The notes below the pieces were generated by a model. That model saw only the letters and a list, made by a program, of their open reading frames with translations. It searched no databases and was not told where the DNA came from. This document shows, one piece after another, positions 1 to 9,617 of a DNA stretch of 64,000 nucleotides. The stretch is from the NCBI GenBank assembly GCA_016713335.1, contig JADJPH010000038.1:1-64000 (forward strand). Direction: 5' to 3'. Every line of letters begins with the position of its first letter. The stretch's first letter is position 1. The DNA is from Candidatus Fredericiella danica. GTDB lineage: Bacteria > Chloroflexota > Anaerolineae > Caldilineales > Caldilineaceae. The position numbers and the translations under genes were made by a program.

Positions 1-16
1 CAGTCAAAGAGGCGCC

Positions 17-751
17 ATGAACACCGAATTTCACTTGAACCCCATCATCCAGTATCTCGCCGTCGCGGTTTGGGCCATCAGCGGCACGATCGTCGGACAA
101 GATCGCGGTTTCGATATTGTGGGCGTGTTTGCCATCGCCCTGATCACCTCGACAGGCGGCGGCATTTTGCGCGATGGCCTCTTCCTCCAGGATACGCCTT
201 GGGTCATCTCCGATCCCGTGGCGCTGCCACTGATCGTCACAGCGGTGCTCATTGCGATGCTGCTCACCCCGTTTATGCGCCGCATCCGCCCGCACCTGGA
301 TCAGGCGGTGGCCTATCTGGATGCCGCTGGCGTCCCGGCCTTTGCCATTGTCGGCCTATCGATGGCGCTTGCCCAGGGGATTCCGCTGTCCGGCGCAATC
401 TTCATCGGCCTGATTTCCGGGGTCGGCGGCGGTCTCATCCGCGATCTGCTCGTCAGCGAAATACCGGCACTCTTTCGCCCCGGACAGTATTTCACCCTGA
501 TTGCGCTCTTGTGCCTGCTGATCTACCTGGCGCTGGTCTATTCAGGTGTGCTTTCCGCAAACGGGTCGGCAACCGCCGCCATCGGCATCGCATTCATCCT
601 ACGGGCGCTCGTGATTCGCTTCAATTGGCGCACCCTGCCCGCCGATGCCATGACGGCACAAATTACCCACTCTATTGGCCGGTTCACGCCCCTTCGATAT
701 CGACCAAACAAGGCGACCGGATCGCCTCCCGAAACGAAGATTGACAATTAA
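17..751 (+). CDS. TRIC/UPF0126-family membrane channel protein
   Basis: This is a 244-residue integral membrane protein of the UPF0126 (YadS/YicG) family, bacterial relatives of trimeric intracellular cation channels. The sequence shows the family's internal duplication: two three-helix repeats, each with a glycine triplet followed by Arg-Asp (GGGILRD at about residues 47-53, GGGLIRD at about 137-143). Family members sit in the inner membrane and are proposed cation channels; some have been linked to glycine uptake. The ATG at 17 has a purine-rich AAGAGG just upstream. The last 25 residues or so are hydrophilic and variable. Family assignment is firm, substrate is not known. Confidence 0.9.
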   Translation: MNTEFHLNPIIQYLAVAVWAISGTIVGQDRGFDIVGVFAIALITSTGGGILRDGLFLQDTPWVISDPVALPLIVTAVLIAMLLTPFMRRIRPHLDQAVAYLDAAGVPAFAIVGLSMALAQGIPLSGAIFIGLISGVGGGLIRDLLVSEIPALFRPGQYFTLIALLCLLIYLALVYSGVLSANGSATAAIGIAFILRALVIRFNWRTLPADAMTAQITHSIGRFTPLRYRPNKATGSPPETKIDN

Positions 752-774
752 ACTGCCACGGTTGACAATTGACT
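742..774 (+). repeat. Paired TTGACAATT direct repeats upstream of nadE
   Basis: Two copies of TTGACAATT start 23 bp apart, with a third TTGAC-like half following. They span the end of the preceding gene and the short gap before nadE. A closely similar pair with the same spacing lies at 6856-6888 upstream of the 2H phosphoesterase. They could be paired regulator sites, a promoter (TTGACA, 17 bp, GACAAT) or a dispersed heptamer repeat. Confidence 0.5.
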
Positions 775-814
775 ATCGTCTCGGAGCCGGATTCGCCATT
801 TCAGAAAGCAGATT

Positions 815-2783
815 ATGACAACTAAAATTCCAACCCGTTCTGCACTTGGATTCGTCCGCGCCGCTGCGATCTCGCCCAGAATTGCGCGTGGCAGATGTGG
901 CTTTCAATACGCCAAGATCATCGCCGCGCTGGACGCTGTAGCCGCCGCTGAATGCCAAGTGGCCGTCTTTCCTGAATTGAGCATCACGGGTTACTCCTGC
1001 GGCGACTTGTTCTTTCAAGCCCAGTTGCTCGATGCCGCTCGCCATACGCTGTTGGCAATCGCCGAAGCGACCGCCCAAACCCAGGTTGCAGCGATCGTGG
1101 GTCTGCCATTCGTCGCAATTGGGCGTCTCTACAACTGCCGCGCTGCTGGCCGAAGGCGCGTTGATTGGTCTGATCCCCAAGACCTACCTGCCGACTTACA
1201 ACGAATTCTACGAATCACGCTGGTTTACAAGTGCCACTGATGGAACACCTGCAAGCGTTGACTTGGAGGGCGCGGCGATTCCTTTCGGCACGGATTTGCT
1301 CTTCGCAGCGTCGAACACGCCCTCCTGTGTGGTAGGCATAGAACTATGCGAAGATCTGTGGGCCGTCGAACCGCCCAGCGGGCGCATGGCGCTTGCCGGC
1401 GCCACCTTGCTCTTCAACTCCTCTGCCAGCGACGAAGTGCTGGGCAAAGCTGAATACCGCCGCGACTTGATTCGCCAACAGTCGGCGCGCTGCCTGGCCG
1501 CCTATGCGTATGCCGGTGCAGGCACTGGCGAGTCCACAACGGACGTTGTCTATGCCGGCCATTCACTGATCGCCGAAAACGGATCGCTCCTCGTCGAGAC
1601 CGAACGTTTCCAGTTCGACACTCAAATGGCAATTGCCGATCTCGATCTCCAACGGATGGTCCATGAACGGCTCCACAGCACAACCTATAGCCAGGCTGGC
1701 CTGCCGTCTGGCTTCCGCACGATTTCGTTTGACCTGCCACGCGCCGACGATAAGCCCCCGACCCCTCTCCTTGGGCGCCCTGTTGCGCGCACGCCCTTTG
1801 TACCGGCCAATCTGGCCGAGCGCGCCCAACACAGTCGCGAGATCTTCAATATTCAGTCCACCGGGTTGGCAAAGCGGCTGCGCCATACCGGCGTCAAGAC
1901 CGTCACCATCGGTGTCTCCGGTGGGTTGGACTCCACCCTGGCGCTCCTCGTGATCGCCAATGCTTTCGACCGCTTGCAACTTGACCGGAGCGGCATTGTC
2001 GCCATCACCATGCCCGGCTTTGGCACCACGCAACGGACGCGCTCCAATGCCGAGCGGCTTGCCGAATTGCTCGGCGCCACACTCCGCATCATCCCGATTG
2101 CCGCTGCAGTCCGGCTCCACTTCAAAGACATCGGTCACCCGGAGGATCTCCACGATGTCACCTATGAAAATGCCCAGGCGCGCGAACGCACCCAAATTCT
2201 GATGGATGTTGCCAATCAGACGGGCGGCCTGGTGGTTGGCACCGGGGATCTTTCCGAAGCGGCGCTAGGCTGGATGACCTTCAACGGCGATCACATGAGC
2301 ATGTATCACGTCAATGCCGGCGTGCCAAAGACCCTCGTCCGCTACCTGGTCGAGTGGGCCGCCGATGAGGTCTTCTCCGGCGAGGCAGCGACCGTACTCC
2401 ACGATATCGTCGCCACCCCGATCACACCCGAACTATTGCCGCTGGGCCAGAACGAGCAGCTTGAACAAAAGACAGAGGACACGATTGGCCCATACGAACT
2501 GCACGACTTCTTCCTCTACCATGCGATCCGTTACCAATCGACACCTGCTAAGATCTACTTCCTGGCGCGCCTTGCCTTTGCCGGCATCTATGACGACGCT
2601 ACAATTCTAAAGTGGCTCAAGGGGTTCTATAGACGCTTCTTCAGCCAGCAGTTCAAGCGCTCCTCGATGCCGGACGGCCCCAAGGTCGGCTCCGTAGCGC
2701 TCTCCCCGCGCGGTGACTGGCGCATGCCCTCCGACGCAAGCAGCGCCATTTGGCTGGCGGAACTGGATAGGATTGGAGATTAG
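815..2783 (+). CDS. nadE: Glutamine-dependent NAD(+) synthetase (frameshifted)
   Basis: NadE catalyses the last step of NAD synthesis, amidating nicotinic acid adenine dinucleotide with ATP and ammonia from glutamine. The N-terminal nitrilase-type glutaminase shows its Glu (FPELSITGYS), Lys (IPKTYLP) and Cys (GIELCEDLW) residues. The C-terminal synthetase has the ATP-pyrophosphatase loop SGGLDST. At about 656 codons it fits the large group that resembles Mycobacterium NadE. The frame breaks near 1137-1142 (RLYNC in one frame, ALLAEGALIG in another). A shorter stretch at about 878-912 reads as family sequence (LRVADVAFN) only in a second frame, implying two compensating indels. The C-terminal Ile-Gly-Asp-stop lies inside the repeat at 2771-2851. 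Function is certain; whether the breaks are real is not. Confidence 0.9.
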
Positions 2784-2851
2784 AGATTGGAGATTGAGAG
2801 TTTAGAGATTAGAGATCGGCGCGCAATCTCCAATCTCTAAACTCTAATCTT
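2771..2851. repeat. GATTGGA/GATTAGA short tandem repeat, inverted
   Basis: An array of degenerate 7-8 bp units (GATTGGA, GATTAGA and variants) reads forward in its left arm and in reverse complement in its right arm, around a CGGCGCG centre. The two arms can pair into a long hairpin. It fills the whole nadE-oxidoreductase gap and supplies the nadE stop codon. A second copy lies inside the rarA-like gene at 38747-38838. It resembles the STRR repeats known from cyanobacteria. Confidence 0.8.
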
Positions 2852-2861
2852 CCTTACGCCC

Positions 2862-4146
2862 ATGCCTACACCCGCTTTCGACGCCATCATCGTCGGCTCA
2901 GGCCCGAATGGACTTGCTGCCGCCATCACCCTGGCACAGGCTGGGCTGAAGGTGTTGGTGGTTGAGGGGCAGGCCACAGTAGGCGGCGGGATGCGCACCG
3001 CCGAGTTCGAACTGCCGGGATTCCGCTATGATGTCTGCTCGGCCATCCATCCGCTCGGTCTGGCATCACCCTTTTTTCGCACCCTGCCCCTCGCAACATT
3101 TTGGTCTTGAGTGGATCATGCCGCCATTGCCAATCGTGCATCCGCTCGATGGTGGCGATGCCGTTGTGGTCTCACGCTCGCTTGAGGAGACTGCGGCGGG
3201 TTTGGGGTGTGGACGAAGCTCGGTGGCGGCGGCTCTTGGGGCCAATCGTCCGCCGGTGGGAAGACGCAATCGACGACCTGCTTGCACCGTTTCACGTTCC
3301 ACATCACCCCGGTCTCTATGCAACCTATGCGCCGGCCCTCATCAGCTCGGCAACGCTCCTTGCCCGCACCTGGTTTCGCAGCGAACGCACCCGTGCGCTC
3401 TTTGCGGGCATGGCAGCGCACTCGATGATGCCGCTGGAACGCCCGCCCACAGGAGCCTTTGGACTGCTGCTCTCCCTGCTGGCGCATGCCGTGGGATGGC
3501 CAGTGGCACGCGGCGGTTCGCAATCGATCGCGGCAGCTTTGACAAATTATCTTCAGAGTCTTGGCGGAAACGTGGTATGTGGCTGGCCGGTGCGGTCGTT
3601 GGCCGAACTGCCATCTGCACGCGTCTACCTTCTTGACACGGCGCCCAAAGGGCTGCTGCAAATTGCCGGGGATCGATTGCCGGGGCGCTATCAGGCGCAG
3701 TTACAGCGCTACCGGTACAATCCGGGGGTTTTCAAAATTGACTGGGCGATGGACGGTCCGATCCCGTGGCAGGCGCCTGCGTGCCGTCAAACTGCCACCG
3801 TGCACCTCGGCGGGACAATGGCGGAGATCGCAGCCTCGGAGCGGCAGGTGTGGCAGGGACGACACCCGACACAGCCCTATGTGATCGTGGCGCAACCAAG
3901 TTTGTTCGATTCCCTGCGTGCGCCGGCAGGCATGCACGTTGCCTGGGCTTACTGCCATACCCCGCATGGTTCAACCGTTGAGATGACGGCTGCCATTGAG
4001 GCGCAGGACTCAGCTTGACGCCATACCGCACCCCCGTCCCCGGTCTCTACCTCTGCTCCGCTTCAACGCCACCCGGGGGCGGCGTGCATGGGATGTGCGG
4101 CTACTATGCCGCAAGGACGGTACTGCACGATCTTGGAATCAATTGA
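2862..4146 (+). pseudogene. Phytoene desaturase-like FAD oxidoreductase, broken
   Basis: The N-terminus has the FAD dinucleotide-binding fold (DAIIVGSGPNGLAAAITLAQAG), and the last 44 codons (4015-4146) encode the family end motif (TPVPGLYLCSAST, GGGVHGMCGYYAA) typical of phytoene dehydrogenase-like NAD(P)/FAD oxidoreductases. The product cannot be read in one frame. It shifts near 3095-3110, again near 3205, and once more near 4010. At the last junction about 40 residues that normally hold the ERFAPGF and NPNYVGGD motifs are missing altogether, so this is more than a single-base error. Substrate is unknown; retinoid, carotenoid or other polyprenoid-like substrates are typical of the superfamily. 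Confidence 0.75.
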
Positions 4147-4208
4147 ACTCCACCCCAACCGGACGCCGGTATGAACCTGAGGCGTCCAATTCCGAAAGGC
4201 TCACAGCG

Positions 4209-5575
4209 CTACAGTCGCTCCATGAGCCAATTCACCACGTCAGCATCGTGTACGTCAACCTGCGCTCCAGAAACCAAATCCTTGATGGCCACAACGCCTG
4301 CCTCAATCTCGCGCGGACTTGCCAACACGACATACCGGATGCTACGTTCCTCAGCGTATTTGAACTGCTTGCCATACCGATCCAGGTCAGGGTAGAGATC
4401 GACGCGAATCCCTGCGCTGCGCAGCCGCGACGCAAGACTGAAACTGGTGGTGGCGGTGGTGGCGTCAAATTGCGTCAGCAAGGCTTGCGGGCGGCCCAGC
4501 AGGTCAGGTGGAAACAACCCACGCTCCTCCATGATCAGCAGAATGCGTTCAAGCCCCAGGCTAAAACCACACGCCGGGATCAATTGGCCGAGGAACATCC
4601 CAATCAGTTCGTCATACCGGCCGCCACCGCCGCCAGAACCACTCAAACCGGGAAACTCAATTTCGAAGATCGGCCCTGTATAGTAGCTCAGCCCGCGCGC
4701 CAGGAAGGGATCGACCCGCAGGTGCTCCAGCGCCGGTCCGCCTGCGCTGTACGCCAGCACCGTGCGCAGTTCGGAGACGCCGCGACGCCCCAGTTCAGAA
4801 GACGCCAATAAGCTGTCAAGCCAATCAAGCGCTTCACCATTCTCCCCAGGCGCCGCCTGCATGGCGCCAGGAGTTGTTCAGCAGAAGTCGGGGCGATGCC
4901 ACGAGCATCGAACTCCTTTTGTACGCCCTCAAGTCCGATCTTGTCGAGCTTGTCGATGGCAACCAGGGCATCGCCTTCCAGTGCGGGCGGTATCCCGCTG
5001 ATCTCCATCAAGGCGCGGAGAATCATGCGGTGGTTGAGCCGCAGAACGAAGCTTTCGCGGCCACGGAAGCCCAGCGCCTGCAATACCTCCGCACCGGCAG
5101 CCAGGACATCCGCCTCCACCATCTGGCTGGACGAGCCGATGACATCGACATCGCACTGAAAGAACTCGCGATACCGTCCCTTTGCGGGACGATCTGCCCG
5201 ATACACCGGTTGAATCTGATACCGCTTAAAGTACCGTGGCAATTTGCTACGATACTCGGCGACAACACGCGCCAGCGGCACCGTCAGATCATAACGAAGA
5301 CCTGCGTCGGCCACAGTATTCTCAGTAGGGTGGTCGGCGAGGGCTTTGTCCAGTTTCTCGCCACGTTTCAACACACGGAAAATCAGTTGGTCGCCCTCGT
5401 CCCCATACTTCCCCAAAAGGGTGCTGAGCCGCTCCATTACCGGCGTCTCCAGCGGCTCATATCCATACCGTTGGTAGACGCTCTTGATGATACCGACCAC
5501 ATAATCTCGACGCAGCACCTCGATCGGCAGGAAGTCTCGCATGCCGCTCAGAGGTTCCGTCAGAATCTTCGCCAT
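4209..5575 (-). CDS. hisS: Histidyl-tRNA synthetase (frameshifted)
   Basis: This class II aminoacyl-tRNA synthetase charges tRNA-His. Motif 2 is clear (RYFKRYQIQPVYRADRP, REFFQCDVDVIG), as are the histidine-binding segment LARGLSYYTGPIFE and motif 3 (GFSLGLERI). The C-terminal anticodon-binding domain follows (VDLYPDLDRYGKQFKYAEE). The combined length of about 455 residues is usual for the family. The frame changes once between about 4845 and 4870, where ALDWLDSLL of the downstream part should continue the upstream part. The gene is essential, so the break is probably a sequence error. It starts 21 bp after ald with a GAGGAG ribosome site, so the two are likely one transcript. Confidence 0.92.
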
Positions 5576-5596
5576 GAATCTTCTCCTCGATCTTCG

Positions 5597-6709
5597 CTAT
5601 GCGCTTAACACATCTTCGGCCGGTGCGTATGGCAGGTCAAAAGCCTCAGCAACCAGGGCATGTGTGACCTGGCCGCGGTGGGTATTCAGGCCATGGCGCA
5701 ATGCCGAATTTGAAAGCACTGCGTTCAACCCCTCGTTGGCCAGTTGCAGCACATAGGGCAGCGTCTGATTGTTGAGGGCAAAGGTACTGGTGCGTGGCAC
5801 TGCACCGGGCATGTTCGCGACACAGTAGTGCAGCACACCATCGACCACGTAAGTCGGGTTGCTATGCGTCGTCGCCCGCGTCGTCTCGATGCAGCCGCCC
5901 TGATCGACTGCAACGTCAACGATGACGGCGCCTTCTTTCATCTTGGACACCAGGCTGCGCGTGACCAGATGGGGGGCACGTCCGCCAGGAATCAAAACCG
6001 CACCGATCACAAGATCGGCGCCCAACACAATCTCTTCAATGTTGTACTCATTGCTTGTGCGCGTGCGCAGACGACCGTGGTAGATATCATCCAGATAAAC
6101 AAGACGCTCATGATTCGTGTCTAGCACGGTGACCTGTGCGCCCATGCCGATCGCAATCTTTGCAGCATTCGAGCCCACGCTGCCGCCGCCGATCACCGCC
6201 ACGCTGGCCGGCGCCACGCCTGGCACACCACCCATCAAAATACCGCGTCCGCCCTGTGGTTTCTCCAAATAGAAGGCGCCAACCTGCGTTGCCATGCGCC
6301 CGGCCACCTCACTCATCGGCTGCAGCAGGGGAAGCCGGCGATCGGGCGTCTGCACCGTCTCATACGCCACGCCTGTCACCTGCTTCTCGACTAACTGCAG
6401 CGTGAGCTTGCGATCGGCCGCCAAATGCAGATAAGTGAAGAGCAACAGATCGGCACGCAGATACTTGTACTCCGATTCGATTGGCTCCTTCACCTTCACG
6501 ACCATCGCCGCAGCCCAGGCGTCCGCAGCCTCAACCACGATCTCGGCGCCGGCGGCCCGATATTCTTCATCAGGGATCGAACTGCCAAGTCCTGCACCGC
6601 TTTCTACCGACACGCGGTGACCGCGGCGAACCAGCGCACGCACTGCGCCTGCCGTCAATCCAACTCGACTCTCGTTGTCTTTGATCTCTTTCGGTAGACC
6701 GATGTGCAT
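5597..6709 (-). CDS. ald: Alanine dehydrogenase
   Basis: Ald reversibly oxidises L-alanine to pyruvate and ammonia with NAD. The 370-residue protein has the full family length. It starts with the typical GLPKEIKDNESRVGL segment. Arg15, Lys74 and His95 match the family's substrate-binding and catalytic residues. The NAD-binding loop is IGGGSVGSNAA in the middle of the chain. An AAGGAG ribosome site precedes the ATG. It is the first gene of a probable ald-hisS unit, allowing growth on alanine or control of alanine and ammonia pools. Confidence 0.95.
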   Translation of the reverse strand: MHIGLPKEIKDNESRVGLTAGAVRALVRRGHRVSVESGAGLGSSIPDEEYRAAGAEIVVEAADAWAAAMVVKVKEPIESEYKYLRADLLLFTYLHLAADRKLTLQLVEKQVTGVAYETVQTPDRRLPLLQPMSEVAGRMATQVGAFYLEKPQGGRGILMGGVPGVAPASVAVIGGGSVGSNAAKIAIGMGAQVTVLDTNHERLVYLDDIYHGRLRTRTSNEYNIEEIVLGADLVIGAVLIPGGRAPHLVTRSLVSKMKEGAVIVDVAVDQGGCIETTRATTHSNPTYVVDGVLHYCVANMPGAVPRTSTFALNNQTLPYVLQLANEGLNAVLSNSALRHGLNTHRGQVTHALVAEAFDLPYAPAEDVLSA

Positions 6710-6855
6710 GGGATGCTCCTTCTATGACGCTGAAGTCGAAAATCGCTGGGCTCCGTTGCCCGTCGCTCAAAGTGTATCAGGACGCGTAACATGCGGCAAG
6801 ACTTCGCCGCATCACGACACGCCAAAACGACCCGCAAGTTCTACTGCGCCTTGAA

Positions 6856-6888
6856 TTGACAATTGATCAACGACCATTGACAATGTGA
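6856..6888 (+). repeat. Paired TTGACAAT direct repeats before the 2H phosphoesterase
   Basis: Two TTGACAAT copies start 23 bp apart, 20 bp upstream of the next ATG. Sequence and spacing match the pair at 742-774. Apart from this motif the 198 bp between the divergent ald and phosphoesterase genes show nothing I recognise. Confidence 0.5.
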
Positions 6889-6907
6889 CCACTGCCAAGA
6901 GCGATTC

Positions 6908-7606
6908 ATGTTCCATTCTTCAGCACCAGAACTCGATCAACTCTATCAAGACCTCTGGGTGCGCGCCCAGGCAGCTTTCTCGCGTGGTGAAGCTGAGCTT
7001 GATCCACAGTTGCTCGATCGCAGCGCCGATCAGCGGCGAGGGATGACCCTCATAATCCGGCCAACACCAGAATTCCAACAGACTCTGGCGCCATTCATGG
7101 CTGAGTTGGCCAACGTGGCGCCAGAACAGCATCTGTACCACCCAGCGGAATTGCATGTCACGGTTCTATCATTGTTCACGGCCACGCCCGATTGGGCGCC
7201 ACATTTTCGCCGGATGGACGAGTACATTGCGGCTGTAGAGGCTGCGCTGGTGAACGTGCGCCCATTTTCGATCGACTTTACCGGCGTTACGGCTTCGCCC
7301 GCAGCGGTCATGATCCAGGGATTCCCTGCTCTTGAACTCGACAAGTTGCGCAATGCACTGCGGGCGTCGCTGCAGACCGCCGGCTTTGGGGATGGCCTTG
7401 ACCGCCGGTACCGGCTTGTTACAGCCCATATGACCGTGCTGCGGTTCCAGCGTTCGCCACTAAAACTTGAACCGCTTCAAACCCTGTTGGAGCACTACAG
7501 AAGCCACCCATTTTGTGTAGAGCGGGTAGCTACGCTCGACCTGGTGGACAACAACTGGTATATGTCAAGGGATCGCGTCCAACTGTTGAAACGGTACGCA
7601 CTCTAG
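6908..7606 (+). CDS. 2H phosphoesterase / 2'-5' RNA ligase-like protein
   Basis: The 232-residue protein carries two H-x-T-x motifs, HVTVLSL (His83) and HMTVLRF (His174), spaced as in the 2H phosphoesterase superfamily (LigT/ThpR, CPDase and YjcG relatives). These enzymes open 2',3'- or 1'',2''-cyclic phosphates, or ligate and hydrolyse 2'-5' bonds. The first 45 residues are an extra N-terminal segment not needed for the fold. The RNA or nucleotide substrate cannot be read from the sequence. The gene seems to be alone, with its own upstream repeat pair. Confidence 0.75.
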   Translation: MFHSSAPELDQLYQDLWVRAQAAFSRGEAELDPQLLDRSADQRRGMTLIIRPTPEFQQTLAPFMAELANVAPEQHLYHPAELHVTVLSLFTATPDWAPHFRRMDEYIAAVEAALVNVRPFSIDFTGVTASPAAVMIQGFPALELDKLRNALRASLQTAGFGDGLDRRYRLVTAHMTVLRFQRSPLKLEPLQTLLEHYRSHPFCVERVATLDLVDNNWYMSRDRVQLLKRYAL

Positions 7607-7669
7607 CACCGGGTACCTAACAACCCTGTACAGTTTGCCTTGCACACGGAATGGGATGAAAATTGCCAA

Positions 7670-9502
7670 ATGACCGTAAACACCCAGCAACCCTCTGACC
7701 CTGTCCAACCCCAGGCTTCCCCCTGGTGGGTGCGCCTTTTTCTAGCGTTGGATTTCGCATGGCGGCGTTTCGTGTGCGCCCTCTTCAATGCACGCCGCAC
7801 GGTTTTTCGCAGCCGCCTGCCCGATTACGCGGTTTTCACCATCGACACCGCGCTGCTGGAACGCGAGCCGGATACACCGTGGTACTACACATTTTTGCCG
7901 ATCTATACACCTCCGCTCAGCCTTGAATATCTCTCGTCTGCGCTCGCACGCGTCGCCGCCGATCCCACACTCCGCGGGGTCGTTTTTCTGTTGAAAGGCG
8001 CTGAGTTGAGCCTGGCGCAAGCACAAAGCCTGGCAATGCTCTTCGACCGCTTCCGCCGCTGGGATGAAGCAGTGCGCAAACCAAACGAAACAGCGAAACG
8101 CGTTGTCGTCTACCTGGAAGAAGGGCCGGTGGCAACATATGTTGCCGCATCTACGGCAGATCTGATCGTGATGCCGCCGCTGGCCGAATGGTCTGTCACC
8201 GGTCTGCTGGCTGAACCTACCTTTTTCAAAGATACATTGGCGCGCGTAGGCGTTGCGTTCGACGTCGTACGCGTCGCACCCTGGAAGACCGCAGTGGATA
8301 GCTTTTCCTTCAGCGACCTGACCGACGAAGCGCGCGACCAGTACAACTGGCTCTTCGACAGCCTCTTTGAAGGCATCGTCGACGCCGTCACGCAGGGACG
8401 GAAGCTGCCGCCCGACACGGTCCGGTCGCTCATCGACCAGGCGCCCTTGACGGCGGAAAGTGCCGTTGCTGCAGGCTTGATCGACCACGTCGGCTACGAA
8501 GACCAACTTCCCGCGCTGCTCGGCACGGGCGCGGAACCGGCCACGCTGAAAACCTTTGACCGCATCCGCCGGCTCCTCTATCGTCGCGCACGGCATCATA
8601 CACCGGCCGCAGTCGGCGTCATCAGTCTGCGCGGATCGATCATGACGGGTGATAGCCGGACGTTTCCGGCGCCGCTACCACTGCTGGGCGAAGAAACGAT
8701 CGGCAGCGCAACGGCCCAACAGGCAATCCGCCAGGCACGTGAGGATGAAAGGTTCGCCGCGGTCGTCATTCATGTGGATTCCCCCGGGGGGTCTGCGTTG
8801 GCTTCCGACTTGATCTGGCGTGAAATAGCGCTACTTGACCAAGAAAAGCCGGTTGTGGTTTATATGGGCGACGTCGCCGCCAGCGGTGGCTACTATGTCG
8901 CGGCGCCGGGCCGCAAGATCATCGCCCAACCGGCAACCATCACCGGCAGCATTGGCGTGATTGTCGCAAAGCCGATTGCGACCGCTGCGCTCGAAAAGCT
9001 GGAAGTTGGCCACGCCACCATTCAACGCGGCGCCAACGCCACCCTCTTCAGCAGCCTGCACCCTTGGGAAGGAACGCAGCGCCAGACGGTCGAAAGCAGT
9101 ATGGACGCCATCTACGCCGCCTTCAAACAACGCGTTGCAGACGGGCGCAATCTGCCGCTCGAAACCCTCGACGACCTGGCCGGTGGGCGTGTATGGACGG
9201 TCCAACAAGCGTTAAACTACGGTTTGGTCGACCATCTGGGTGACTTCCATCTAGCCGTCGAACTGGCCTGCCAGGAAGCCGGGCTGCCAACCGACGGGAG
9301 CGTAGGGACGGTCAACCTATCTGCGGAGGGCAAGACGATCCTCGCGACGCCCGTCCAGGTCGTTGCGGCACTATTGGGCAAACGCAATCTTGCCACGACC
9401 CGGCAATGGAGTGCGCTGCTGTCATTCAATGAGGTTGCCGGTCGTCTGCGCCGTGAGCATAGTTGGCTCATTGCCGATGGCCTGCCGTCGCTGCGCAACT
9501 GA
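7670..9502 (+). CDS. sppA: Signal peptide peptidase SppA, 67K type (protease IV)
   Basis: SppA is a membrane-associated serine protease that digests signal peptides left in the membrane. This is the long, two-domain type. The catalytic Ser is in HVDSPGGSALASD of the C-terminal domain. The catalytic Lys is probably in VAPWKTAVDSF of the N-terminal domain, aligned with Lys209 of E. coli SppA. I chose the ATG at 7670; an in-frame TTG at 7640 would add 10 residues that look non-coding. No obvious N-terminal anchor other than a weakly hydrophobic stretch near residues 20-30 is seen. Confidence 0.88.
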   Translation: MTVNTQQPSDPVQPQASPWWVRLFLALDFAWRRFVCALFNARRTVFRSRLPDYAVFTIDTALLEREPDTPWYYTFLPIYTPPLSLEYLSSALARVAADPTLRGVVFLLKGAELSLAQAQSLAMLFDRFRRWDEAVRKPNETAKRVVVYLEEGPVATYVAASTADLIVMPPLAEWSVTGLLAEPTFFKDTLARVGVAFDVVRVAPWKTAVDSFSFSDLTDEARDQYNWLFDSLFEGIVDAVTQGRKLPPDTVRSLIDQAPLTAESAVAAGLIDHVGYEDQLPALLGTGAEPATLKTFDRIRRLLYRRARHHTPAAVGVISLRGSIMTGDSRTFPAPLPLLGEETIGSATAQQAIRQAREDERFAAVVIHVDSPGGSALASDLIWREIALLDQEKPVVVYMGDVAASGGYYVAAPGRKIIAQPATITGSIGVIVAKPIATAALEKLEVGHATIQRGANATLFSSLHPWEGTQRQTVESSMDAIYAAFKQRVADGRNLPLETLDDLAGGRVWTVQQALNYGLVDHLGDFHLAVELACQEAGLPTDGSVGTVNLSAEGKTILATPVQVVAALLGKRNLATTRQWSALLSFNEVAGRLRREHSWLIADGLPSLRN

Positions 9503-9617
9503 CCTTACAGCTGGATTCCATCGATCAATGCCGGCTGTTCGCCAATGATCGATGATTCATCCCATCGTCACGACTTATTATCCGTTTATTATCCGTTTCA
9601 ACCAGACAGGTGCTCAA

